A stretch of DNA of 64,000 bases, taken from NCBI RefSeq assembly GCF_009760405.1, contig NZ_WRPP01000001.1:682001-746000 (forward strand). The letters are read 5' to 3'. Below the pieces are notes generated by a model, which did no database searches, had not been told where the DNA came from, and worked only from the letters and a program-made list of their open reading frames with translations. The DNA is from Nocardia terrae (GTDB lineage Bacteria; Actinomycetota; Actinomycetes; Mycobacteriales; Mycobacteriaceae). Shown here piece by piece: positions 43,229 through 51,177 of this stretch. The translations under genes were made by a program, and so were the position numbers. Each line of letters starts with the position of its first letter. Position 1 is the stretch's first letter.

Positions 43229-45034
43229 TCAGTGCGCGGCGCCGCCGGTCGCCGGGGTGCGCCCGTGCTTCATGATCAGCGCGCCGATCAGCGCCACCGC
43301 CGCGGAGATCGCCACGAAGTAGAAGCTGATCTCATATCCCTTGTCGGCGTACACCAGCGGAATGTCCTTGGTGACCGGCGGCGCGCCCGCCACCGACACC
43401 ACCGCCTTCACCGGATTGGCCGTCAGGAACGCCGTCGCCACCGCGAGCCCGATGCCCGCGCCCATGGCCTGCATGACGCCCAGCATGCCCGCGCTGATGC
43501 CCTGCTGTTGCGCCGGAACGCCTTCCACGATGAGGTTCGGCGTCGAGGCGTAATACAGCGCGAACGCGATGCCGTACACCGCGCTGATCAGCGCCTGCGT
43601 CTGCCAGCCGTGCGAGAGCGCCGCATAGGCCAGACCGCTGCCGACGAAGATGACCAGCGCCGTGATCAGCGGCCACCGCGCGCCCGAGCGCCGGATCCAC
43701 AGGCCGCCGAGGAAGCCGAACAGCATGGCGATCAACGACTGTGCCAGCGTCACGTGTGTCGCGAACTTCAGCAGCGAGAAGTTGTCACCGTAGGTGTAGC
43801 CCGGCTTCAGATCCACCTTGACCATGTCCGGCGGCAGGTGTGAGTACACGGCTTCGGGCGGCACCTGCGCGTTCACCATCTCCGGGGTCACCTGCGCGTT
43901 CACCGTGTCGGTCAGCTGCTGGACCACCTGCGGCGGCAGGTCCACGCCGGGCGGCATCGCGGCCTTGGCCTGCGCCTCGGCCTGTGCGAGCCCCTGAGCC
44001 CGCGCCTGGGTCAGCGCCTGCGCCTGAGCCTGTTGCAGCGCACCCGCTTTCACCTGCTCCCATGTCCCGGCCTTCACCTGCGAGATGACCTCCGCGGACG
44101 GCGGCGACTGCGTCATGTACCCGGTCGCGTAGGACTGGTAGCCGATCATGAACGAGGCCAGCAGACCGATGAACAGCACCACGCTCACGCGCGGATTGAA
44201 CAGCAGCTTCATATCCATGATCGGTTGCTTCGCACGCGTTTCCACGATCGGGAACAGCGCGAGCAGCACCAGACCGCCGATCAGCCACGCCAGTGTGGAC
44301 GGCTTGGTCCAGCCCCAGTCCTGGCCCTTGTCCAGGTAGAGCAGCGTCAGCGTCGCACCCGCGCCGAGCAGCAGCGCGCCGATGAGATCGAGCCGCTGCG
44401 GCGTGCGCAGCTTGGATTCCGGCACCACGATGATCAGCAGCGGAATCATGATCACGGTGAAGATGAACAGGAACCAGAACAGGCCGCGCCAGCTGTAGTG
44501 ATCGGTGATGTACCCGCCGATCAGCGGACCGGCGAGGGCGGAGACGCCCAGACCCGTGGAGGCGATGCCCAGGCCGATGGGAACCATCCTGCGCGGCATC
44601 AGGTCTCGGATCAGACCGTAGGAGACCACGGTGGTCGCGATGGCCGTCGCCTCGAGCGCGCGGCCCACCAGGAACACCGCCCAATTGCTGGTGACGGCGC
44701 ACAGGGCCGTGCCGATGAGGAAGAGCACGCCGCAGACCAGGAACATCTTCTTCTTGCCCCAGATGTCGCTGAGCTTGCCGATCAGCGGGGACACGGCGGC
44801 ACCGAAAATGCCGAAGACGATGATGGCCCAGTTGATGTTCGCGCCCTGATCGGGGAACGTGGGCGCGATCTGTCGCAGTGCCGACGCGACCATCACGTAC
44901 TGCATCGGGGAGACCTCGGTGAACAGCACGATGACCGCGAGGACCGACCAGATCCTCAGATTCGACGCGCCGTCGAGGCGGCCGCTTTCGTCAGGCGCGG
45001 CGGGGGGTACCGCGGTGTCGACGGAGGTGGACAT
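43229..45034 (-). CDS. MFS transporter, DHA2-like, with large Ala/Gln-rich insertion
   Basis: A 601-residue drug:proton antiporter-type permease. Early helices and motifs include INWAIIVFGIFGAAVSPLIG, KLSDIWGKKKMFLVCGVLFL and GLGVSALAGPLIGGYITDHY. About 13 or 14 hydrophobic segments are visible. Residues about 307-416 form an unusual hydrophilic insertion rich in Ala and Gln (ALTQARAQGLAQAEAQAKAA), followed by Pro-Pro-containing repeats, probably extracytoplasmic. The PadR gene lies upstream on the same strand with an 81-base gap and probably controls it. Confidence 0.85.
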   Translation of the reverse strand: MSTSVDTAVPPAAPDESGRLDGASNLRIWSVLAVIVLFTEVSPMQYVMVASALRQIAPTFPDQGANINWAIIVFGIFGAAVSPLIGKLSDIWGKKKMFLVCGVLFLIGTALCAVTSNWAVFLVGRALEATAIATTVVSYGLIRDLMPRRMVPIGLGIASTGLGVSALAGPLIGGYITDHYSWRGLFWFLFIFTVIMIPLLIIVVPESKLRTPQRLDLIGALLLGAGATLTLLYLDKGQDWGWTKPSTLAWLIGGLVLLALFPIVETRAKQPIMDMKLLFNPRVSVVLFIGLLASFMIGYQSYATGYMTQSPPSAEVISQVKAGTWEQVKAGALQQAQAQALTQARAQGLAQAEAQAKAAMPPGVDLPPQVVQQLTDTVNAQVTPEMVNAQVPPEAVYSHLPPDMVKVDLKPGYTYGDNFSLLKFATHVTLAQSLIAMLFGFLGGLWIRRSGARWPLITALVIFVGSGLAYAALSHGWQTQALISAVYGIAFALYYASTPNLIVEGVPAQQQGISAGMLGVMQAMGAGIGLAVATAFLTANPVKAVVSVAGAPPVTKDIPLVYADKGYEISFYFVAISAAVALIGALIMKHGRTPATGGAAH

Positions 45035-45115
45035 ACTGCGTCCTCCAGGGTGGGTAGTAACACGATGGTGTGAACCGTGTCACGACCGATCACCGTCGAC
45101 TATGAGCAAGTCCGT

Positions 45116-45757
45116 TCAGTGGGAATCGCTGGAATTCTGCTTCTTCACAGGCTTGCGGCGGCTACGCTGTCTCGCCAATTTGTCCATATCCGCGAGCAGG
45201 TCTTCCGCGAATTCCTTTTCCGCCTCGTAATGCTTGACGCACCAGCGCAATACCGCGCTCGGATAGGCCCAGTCCGGATTCACCTCCGCGCCCGCGGCGT
45301 CGGCTTCGGCGCGGCGGCGCATGGTTTCGGTGTATTCGATGTGCTGGGTGAGGATTTCGCGCATGCGCTCGGGTTCGGCGAGATGCCCCAGCCAGGCCCG
45401 CAGCATCACACTGTGTTTGAGCACCGGGGCTTCGACGGGGGAGTGGTTGACCCAGTGCGCGGCCGCTTCCCGTCCGCTCTCGGTAATGGCGTACATGCGT
45501 TTGCCGCGCATGCCGTCCTCGGAGACGACGGTCCGCGACGTCGCGTATCCGTGCTTTTCCAAACGTTTGAGTTCGGCGTAGATCTGGCTGAACGAAGGAC
45601 TCCAATAGAAGAACTGCAGACTCCAGTCCGCCCATTTCTTCAGGTCGTATCCGGAGAGTTCCTCGGCGTGCGAGAGCATTCCGAGGACCGCCCACGCCGT
45701 CGTGGGCAGTTCCGGAACCGCCTGCGCCGCATCGGCGGGCACGCCATCGGTCATCAT
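45116..45757 (-). CDS. PadR-family transcriptional regulator
   Basis: A 213-residue regulator with the PadR winged helix (AWAVLGMLSHAEELSGYDLK, SFSQIYAELKRLEKHGYATS, GKRMYAITESGREA) and a helical C-terminal dimerisation region, as in PadR/Vir family proteins. ATG 45757 is one of several possible starts (45778 and 45754 are the others). It sits upstream of the MFS pump and is likely its ligand-responsive repressor. Confidence 0.85.
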   Translation of the reverse strand: MMTDGVPADAAQAVPELPTTAWAVLGMLSHAEELSGYDLKKWADWSLQFFYWSPSFSQIYAELKRLEKHGYATSRTVVSEDGMRGKRMYAITESGREAAAHWVNHSPVEAPVLKHSVMLRAWLGHLAEPERMREILTQHIEYTETMRRRAEADAAGAEVNPDWAYPSAVLRWCVKHYEAEKEFAEDLLADMDKLARQRSRRKPVKKQNSSDSH

Positions 45758-45791
45758 CGAACTGTATCGCCCCCGCATCGCCGGACTCCGT

Positions 45792-46625
45792 TCAGCGCCA
45801 GTGGGCGCGACGCGGGAACAGGGTGCGGCCGGCCTCGTGCGCGACCTCGAGCACGACGCGGGCCAGCCGGTCGTAGCTCATGCCGTCGGCGCGGCCGGAC
45901 AGCGACAGCGCGGCCGGCGCGGTGCCACGCCCTCGCAGCGGCGCTGCGACGCAGGCGATTCCGGCCACGGCCTCCTCGCGGTCGATGGCCACGCCCTGGC
46001 GCAGGCGGATCTGGGCCAGCTCCCGGGTCAGCGCCTCGGGCTCGCAGATGGTGCGCGGGGTCAGGCGCGGCAGGCGGGTGCGCAGCGCGGCCTCGGCGAT
46101 GTTCGGCTCCAGGCAGGCGAGCATGGCCTTGCCGAGAGCGGTTGCGTGCGCGGGCATCCGGCCGCCCAGGCGGGTGGGCAGGCTGGCGGCGAAGCGGCCA
46201 CCGGCCTTGTCCAGGTAGACCACGTCGCGGCCGTCGAGGACCGCCAGATGTCCGACCATGCCGGTGCGCTGGCTCAGCTCGTGCAGCAGCGGGGAGACGG
46301 CGTCGCGAATCTCGTTGTGGTCGGCGGTGAGTCCGCCGAGCTCGAGGGCGCGCATGCCCAGGCGGTAGCCGCCGGAGGTGTGGGCCAGCCAGCGCAGCTT
46401 GATCATCTGGTCCAGGATCCGGTGCACGGTGGACCGCGGCAGCCCGGTGCGCTCGACCAGTCCGAGCAGCGTGAGGGTGGGGGTGGACGCGTCGAACGCG
46501 TCCAGGATCAAGGTCATTCGCTCGATCATCGAGACGGGGACCTCGGCGCTGGTGTGAGTTTCCTTGGCGCGCATGGGCTTGTGGGTGTGTCGAGTCTCCG
46601 CCGGGGGCAGCATGGTGACGGACAT
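45792..46625 (-). CDS. IclR-family transcriptional regulator
   Basis: A 277-residue regulator with the IclR winged helix (LTLLGLVERTGLPRSTVHRI, LDQMIKLRWLAHTSGGYRLG) and the effector domain that ends IACVAAPLRGRGTAPAALSL. GGAGG lies five bases before the ATG. It is divergent from the hsaB-kshA-like operon, the usual arrangement for IclR activators or repressors of aromatic and steroid catabolism. It is the best candidate to read the shared TYCCGRTCANCGGGA palindrome. Confidence 0.9.
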   Translation of the reverse strand: MSVTMLPPAETRHTHKPMRAKETHTSAEVPVSMIERMTLILDAFDASTPTLTLLGLVERTGLPRSTVHRILDQMIKLRWLAHTSGGYRLGMRALELGGLTADHNEIRDAVSPLLHELSQRTGMVGHLAVLDGRDVVYLDKAGGRFAASLPTRLGGRMPAHATALGKAMLACLEPNIAEAALRTRLPRLTPRTICEPEALTRELAQIRLRQGVAIDREEAVAGIACVAAPLRGRGTAPAALSLSGRADGMSYDRLARVVLEVAHEAGRTLFPRRAHWR

Positions 46626-46740
46626 ATGTACCTCCGTTGGTTCATATCCAGTCTAGGACTATTCCGATTAGGCATGTACCTAGTTCGGAGCTTGTGCTAC
46701 CCATCACAGTGCCCTGCGCCACAACCTGCGGAATCGGGAG

Positions 46741-46790
46741 AACTACGTAAAACCTACGCATACGTGTCCCGATCACCGAACCACGTAGTT
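46741..46790. promoter_or_regulatory. Long-spaced inverted repeat around a weak operator copy
   Basis: AACTACGT (46741-46748) and ACGTAGTT (46783-46790) are exact complements. Between them, at 46767-46781, is TCCCGATCACCGAAC, a 12-of-15 match to the shared palindrome (copy f). The element lies 69 bases upstream of the hsaB-like start and in the iclR promoter region. The remainder of the 46626-46858 gap shows no gene. Confidence 0.45.
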
Positions 46791-46858
46791 GACGCCTCCT
46801 TGTCGCGACCTGCTGTCATGACTTCTAGCTATATTTCGGATCGAAATAAGGAGGGCCC

Positions 46859-47362
46859 GTGGACCCGGTCCTGGACCAGGCTCCGGCCATCGACGCATCG
46901 GCTTTCAAGACCGTTCTGGGGCGCTTCGCCTCCGGCGTCACCGTGATCACCGCCCTTGACGAGGGCGAGCCCATCGGCTTCGCGTGCCAGTCGTTCGCCT
47001 CGCTGTCCATCGACCCGCCGCTGGTGAGTTTCTTCCCGGCGCGGACCTCGAGCACCTGGCCGAGAATCCGTGCGGCGGGCCGGTTCTGCGTGAACATCCT
47101 GGCCGACGATCAGGCCGAGATCTGCCGTCGGCTCGGACGCCCGGGCGCGGACAAGTTCACCGGCGTCGAGTGGGCCGCCTCGGAGAACGGCTCACCGTTG
47201 CTCGCCGGGGCCATGGCTTCGATCGACTGCGCCCTGCACGACGAGGTGGACGGCGGGGACCACACCATCGTCATCGGCCGCGTCACCAGCCTGAACGAGC
47301 ACTCCGAGGCGCGGCCGCTGGTCTTCTACCGCGCGGCGTTCAACCGTCTCGCAGACCAGTAG
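46859..47362 (+). CDS. Flavin reductase, HsaB-like
   Basis: A 167-residue flavin:NAD(P)H reductase of the HpaC/HsaB group, with FASGVTVITALDEGEPIGFA, SFASLSIDPPLVSFFPARTS, CVNILADDQAEICRRLG and a GGDHTIVIGRV segment. It supplies reduced flavin to an oxygenase such as the HsaA-like protein encoded at 29573. GTG 46859 follows AAGGAGG. It is first in an operon with ring-hydroxylase and dioxygenase genes. Confidence 0.83.
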   Translation: MDPVLDQAPAIDASAFKTVLGRFASGVTVITALDEGEPIGFACQSFASLSIDPPLVSFFPARTSSTWPRIRAAGRFCVNILADDQAEICRRLGRPGADKFTGVEWAASENGSPLLAGAMASIDCALHDEVDGGDHTIVIGRVTSLNEHSEARPLVFYRAAFNRLADQ

Positions 47363-47446
47363 ACGCCGCCCGGCCAGTGAGACTGCGCTGTCGTCGCCGT
47401 CACATCGGCCGCAACCATCGAAGCAAGGCAAGGGAGAGGAATTCAC

Positions 47447-48613
47447 ATGACCACCGCAGAGAGTGAAGTTCGCGTCATCGACTCGGGCAAGCCCCCGGCT
47501 CGATTCGCGCGCGGCTGGCACTGCCTGGGACTGGCCGACTCCTTCCGCGACGGAAAGCCGCACACCGTCAAGGCTTTCGGCACCGAGATCGTGGTGTTCG
47601 CGGCCGAGGACGGCACCCTCAACGTGCTCAACGCCTACTGCCCCCACATGGGCGGCAATCTCGCCGACGGCACCGTCAAGGGCGACTCCATCGCCTGCCC
47701 GTTCCACGACTGGCGCTGGAACGGCAAGGGCAGGTGCACCGGCATCCCCTACGCGCGCCGCGTGCCCCCGCTGGCCCGCACCAAGGCGTGGCCGACCATG
47801 GTCGAGAACAAGATGCTCTTCGTCTGGAACGACCCCGAGGGCAAGCAGCCCCCGGCCGAACTGGCCATCCCGCGCATCGACGCCGCCTTCGACGACGAGT
47901 GGACCGACTGGACCTGGAACTCCATGATCGTCGACGCCAACTGCCGCGAGGTGGTCGACAACGTGGTGGACATGGCGCACTTCTTCTATGTGCACTACGG
48001 CTTCCCGACCTTCTTCAAGAACGTCTTCGAGGGCCACACCGCCAGCCAGTTCATGACCTCGGTGTCGCGCGAAGACATGATGGGCGAGACCGCCAAGGCG
48101 CTGGGCGGCAAGAACGTGCTGCAGTCGGAGGCGTCCTACTACGGGCCCTCCTACATGATCGACTACCTGAAGAGCGAGAGCCCGAACGGCCTGGTCGTCG
48201 AGGGCTATCTGATCAACTGCCACTACCCGATCGACGAGAACCGGTTCGTGCTCATGTACGGCGCGATCGCCAAGAAGCCCGCGGGCGTGACCCCCGAGCA
48301 GGCGCGGGAGATCGCCGAGAAGTTCGTGGGCGGCCTGGGCAAGGGCTTCGAGCAGGACGCGGCCATCTGGAAGCGCAAGTCGCGCATCAACAATCCGCTG
48401 CTGTGCGAGGAGGACGGGCCGGTCTACCAGCTGCGTCGCTGGTACGAGCAGTTCTACGTGGATGTCGCCGACATCGCCGAGGAGATGACCGACCGCTTCG
48501 AGTACGAGGTGGACACCACCCGCGCGGTCACCGCCTGGGAGGCCGAGGTCGCGGAGAACATCGCCAAGCGTGCCTCCGCCGATAGCGTGTCCCACGCGGA
48601 CGCGAACGCCTGA
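47447..48613 (+). CDS. Rieske oxygenase, KshA-like
   Basis: A 388-residue terminal oxygenase. The Rieske ligands are C65, H67, C84 and H87 (YCPHMGG, then ACPFHDWRW). The mononuclear iron region is DNVVDMAHFFYVHYGFPTFF. The C-terminal LRRWYEQFYVDVADI is characteristic of 3-ketosteroid 9-alpha-hydroxylase KshA. KshA with KshB opens the steroid B ring. Actinomycetes often have several KshA paralogues, so the exact steroid or non-steroid substrate is open. Its reductase is encoded two genes downstream. Confidence 0.82.
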   Translation: MTTAESEVRVIDSGKPPARFARGWHCLGLADSFRDGKPHTVKAFGTEIVVFAAEDGTLNVLNAYCPHMGGNLADGTVKGDSIACPFHDWRWNGKGRCTGIPYARRVPPLARTKAWPTMVENKMLFVWNDPEGKQPPAELAIPRIDAAFDDEWTDWTWNSMIVDANCREVVDNVVDMAHFFYVHYGFPTFFKNVFEGHTASQFMTSVSREDMMGETAKALGGKNVLQSEASYYGPSYMIDYLKSESPNGLVVEGYLINCHYPIDENRFVLMYGAIAKKPAGVTPEQAREIAEKFVGGLGKGFEQDAAIWKRKSRINNPLLCEEDGPVYQLRRWYEQFYVDVADIAEEMTDRFEYEVDTTRAVTAWEAEVAENIAKRASADSVSHADANA

Positions 48614-48624
48614 GAGGCATCGGG

Positions 48625-48870
48625 ATGGACAAGGTTTCGTGCCGGTCCTGCGGGACATGCGTGCTGGTGGAGAAGTACAGCGACCAGCACACCAGCGTGC
48701 AGTGGAACAAGACCGCCATGGCGGACTGCACCGAGCTCGCGGGAAACGGTCTGCGGTCGCACACCTGTAAGGCATTGCGCGCCAGCATCGACGAGGCCGT
48801 GGCCGCGGGCGCGGTGAACGTCAGCACGCGTGACGTGGACGTGCGCACCCGCGGCCGAACCCTGGCCTAG
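48625..48870 (+). CDS. Small cysteine-rich protein in the KshAB-like operon
   Basis: An 81-residue protein, 11 bases after the oxygenase stop. It has C6-x2-C9-x2-C12 near the N-terminus and further cysteines at 35 and 48, with ALRASIDEAVAAGAVNV in the second half. The cysteine pattern suggests binding of zinc or an iron-sulfur cluster, but I recognise no family. Its place between the oxygenase and reductase genes suggests a role in assembly or electron transfer. Confidence 0.65.
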   Translation: MDKVSCRSCGTCVLVEKYSDQHTSVQWNKTAMADCTELAGNGLRSHTCKALRASIDEAVAAGAVNVSTRDVDVRTRGRTLA

Positions 48871-49089
48871 GGCGGGGCTGCCGCCGGGCATCGGGGCGTT
48901 CGATCGATGCGGCGGAGCGGTCCCCGGGGAGGCCGCCCGGCGTCGTCGGCGGTCGGCCCTGAGGGTCGGATACCCGGCTCGCCCGCGAGCGAAACGGGCG
49001 GCCCGCCCCGGACGGGTGTGTCGCGCGTCACAGATCTGAGGTGCGGGCCGCAGGCAAACAGCAAGGACGGGAATGGAACTGGTGGAGCA

Positions 49090-50187
49090 ATGACGGTGAC
49101 GGACATGGAGCCCGGCACGGCCGTCCCGGAGGCGGAAGCCGCGTCGGCGCAGGCCGGGGATGTCGCGAGCGCGCGGATCGTGCGCGTGATGCGGGAGACC
49201 GCGGACGCGGTGTCGCTCGAACTCGTTCCCGAGCCCGCGCACGCCGAGCGGTTCACCTATCGTCCGGGACAGTTCCTGACCCTGCGGATTCCGAGCGACC
49301 TGACCGGATCGGTCAGCCGCTGCTATTCCCTGTCGAGCGCCCCGCACGAGGGCGGTCCGCTCAAGGTCACCGTCAAGCGGACCGTCGACGGCTACGGCTC
49401 GAACTGGCTGTGCGACAACGCCGCCGAGGGCCTCACTCTCGACGTGCTGCCGCCCGCCGGGATCTTCACCCCGGAGTCGCTGGACACCGATCTGCTGCTG
49501 TTCGCCGCCGGCAGCGGTGTCACGCCCGTACTGTCCATCCTGAAATCCGTGCTCGCGCGGGGCTCCGGCCACTGCACGCTGATTTACGCCAATCAGCACG
49601 AGAATTCGGTTATCTTCGCCCAGGAGCTCGCGGAACTGGCCGCCGCGCACCCGGATCGACTGCTGGTGCTGCATTGGCTGCAGTCGGTTCAGGGGCTGCC
49701 CAGCGTGGCCGGTCTGGCCGCGCTGGCCCGTCCGTGGGCGGGCCGGGAGGTCTTCGTCTGCGGTCCCGGCCCGTTCATGGACGCGGTCGCGGCGGCCATG
49801 GCCGAGCTCGGCGCGGACCGCAAGCGCGTGCACATCGAGAAGTTCGTCTCGCTGTCGGGCAATCCGTTCGAGAGCGATTCCACCGCAACCGATGTCGTGA
49901 TCGACGACGGTGACGCCGCCACCGCGCGGGTCGAGCTGGACGGCGCGAACCACGAGCTGGCCTGGCCGCGGCAGCAGACCCTGCTCGACACCATGCTCGC
50001 CAAGGGACTCGACGCCCCGTACTCGTGCAAGGAGGGCGCGTGCAGCGCCTGCGTGTGCCGGGTCGTCTCCGGCGAGGTGAGCATGCGCCGCAACGAAATC
50101 CTGGAGGCCGAGGACATCGCCGACGGCTACGTGCTGGCCTGCCAGGCGATTCCGGTCACCGACGACGTCTCCGTCACCTACGACTGA
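49090..50187 (+). CDS. Oxygenase reductase, KshB-like (FAD/NAD, 2Fe-2S)
   Basis: A 365-residue reductase with three modules. The FAD-binding part is RPGQFLTLRIPSDLTGSVSR, then CYSLSSAP. The NAD-binding part runs from LLLFAAGSGVTPVLSILKSV. The C-terminal plant-type 2Fe-2S domain is CKEGACSACVC, with the last Cys in VLACQ. It would feed electrons to the KshA-like oxygenase. ATG 49090 follows GGTGGAGC. The 219 bases before it hold no gene that I can support. Confidence 0.87.
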   Translation: MTVTDMEPGTAVPEAEAASAQAGDVASARIVRVMRETADAVSLELVPEPAHAERFTYRPGQFLTLRIPSDLTGSVSRCYSLSSAPHEGGPLKVTVKRTVDGYGSNWLCDNAAEGLTLDVLPPAGIFTPESLDTDLLLFAAGSGVTPVLSILKSVLARGSGHCTLIYANQHENSVIFAQELAELAAAHPDRLLVLHWLQSVQGLPSVAGLAALARPWAGREVFVCGPGPFMDAVAAAMAELGADRKRVHIEKFVSLSGNPFESDSTATDVVIDDGDAATARVELDGANHELAWPRQQTLLDTMLAKGLDAPYSCKEGACSACVCRVVSGEVSMRRNEILEAEDIADGYVLACQAIPVTDDVSVTYD

Positions 50188-50214
50188 CCACCCGACAATC
50201 CGAGGAGTATGACA

Positions 50215-51093
50215 ATGGCCGCGTTCGCCTCGCTGGGCTACGTACGCGCTCACATCGCCGATGTGGACGCCTGGCGCAAGTTCGCCTTCGACACCATCGG
50301 TTTCGCCGAGGGCACCGGGCCCAACCCCGACTCCGTCTACCTGCGCGTCGACGAGCACACCTACCGCCTCGAACTGGTGCCCGGCGAGCGCGACGCGGTG
50401 ATCGCCGTCGGCTGGCAGGTCGCCGACCGCCGCTCGCTGGAGCTGGTGCGCGAGACCTTGGAGAAGGCCGGCGTCGCGGTCACCACGCTGTCGGTGGCCG
50501 AGGCCGTCAACCGGCACGTCGAGGAGGCCATCGCCTTCGTCGACCCGTCCGGATTCACCATCGAGGTCTTCCACGGCCCGCTGCTGGACCACTCGCCGGT
50601 GGTCGGCAAATTCGGAAACCGTTTCGTCACCGGCGATCTCGGGCTCGGGCACGTGGTGCTGCCGGTGCGCGACATCGAGGAGGCCCGGCGGTTCTACACC
50701 GAGGTGCTGGGCTTCGCCGCGCGCGGCTCGTTCCGGGTGGGCCCGCCCGAGCATCCGATCTGGATCCGCTTCATGGGCGTGAACCCGCGCCACCACAGCC
50801 TGGCGCTGATTCCGGGTTCGCGGCCGGACGGGCCGGGCATCGTGCACGTCATGGTCGAGGTCGACTCGCTCGACGACGTCGGCCGCGCGCTGGACCGCGT
50901 GAACAAGGCGGGCTATCACCTGTCCTCCACGCTGGGCCGCCACACCAACGACAAGATGATCTCCTTCTACGTCCGCACGCCGGGCAACTGGGATCTCGAA
51001 TTCGGTTGCGAGGGCATGCTGGTCGGCGACGACTACGTGGCCGAGGAGATGACCGCCGACAGCTACTGGGGCCACGAGTGGGCCCGCGGCTGA
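50215..51093 (+). CDS. Extradiol ring-cleavage dioxygenase, HsaC/BphC-like
   Basis: A 292-residue type I extradiol dioxygenase. The metal-ligand segments are His in GLGHVVLPVRDIEEA and PRHHSLALIP and Glu in WDLEFGCEG. The N-terminal domain is a diverged copy of the same vicinal-oxygen-chelate fold. It cleaves a catechol next to the hydroxyls. ATG 50215 is preferred over 50209 because GAGGAG is then seven bases away. Its product would be the substrate of the HsaD-like hydrolase encoded 19 kb upstream. Confidence 0.84.
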   Translation: MAAFASLGYVRAHIADVDAWRKFAFDTIGFAEGTGPNPDSVYLRVDEHTYRLELVPGERDAVIAVGWQVADRRSLELVRETLEKAGVAVTTLSVAEAVNRHVEEAIAFVDPSGFTIEVFHGPLLDHSPVVGKFGNRFVTGDLGLGHVVLPVRDIEEARRFYTEVLGFAARGSFRVGPPEHPIWIRFMGVNPRHHSLALIPGSRPDGPGIVHVMVEVDSLDDVGRALDRVNKAGYHLSSTLGRHTNDKMISFYVRTPGNWDLEFGCEGMLVGDDYVAEEMTADSYWGHEWARG

Positions 51094-51177
51094 GGTAGCA
51101 CCCGTCTGACCGCGCGGCCCCACAGAGCCCACCGGGACGCGCGGTGTTCGGAGCGCCAACTACGGAAGGACAGTGAC

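Noticed and set aside
43981..44045. DNA repeat array in the MFS gene
   Set aside because: The repetition follows from Ala/Gln codons of the protein insertion. Units are irregular, with no spacers, so it is not a CRISPR or other DNA repeat element.
25712..46782. KstR or KstR2 operators upstream of steroid-type genes
   Set aside because: I looked for GTTC/GAAC-type and CAAG/CTTG-type inverted repeats upstream of the Hsa/Ksh-like genes and found none. The shared repeat has a different core.
48454..51159. Antisense open frame of 901 codons over the kshB/hsaC-like genes
   Set aside because: It covers three well-supported plus-strand genes with family motifs; the frame shows only low-complexity, His/Gly/Asp-rich text.
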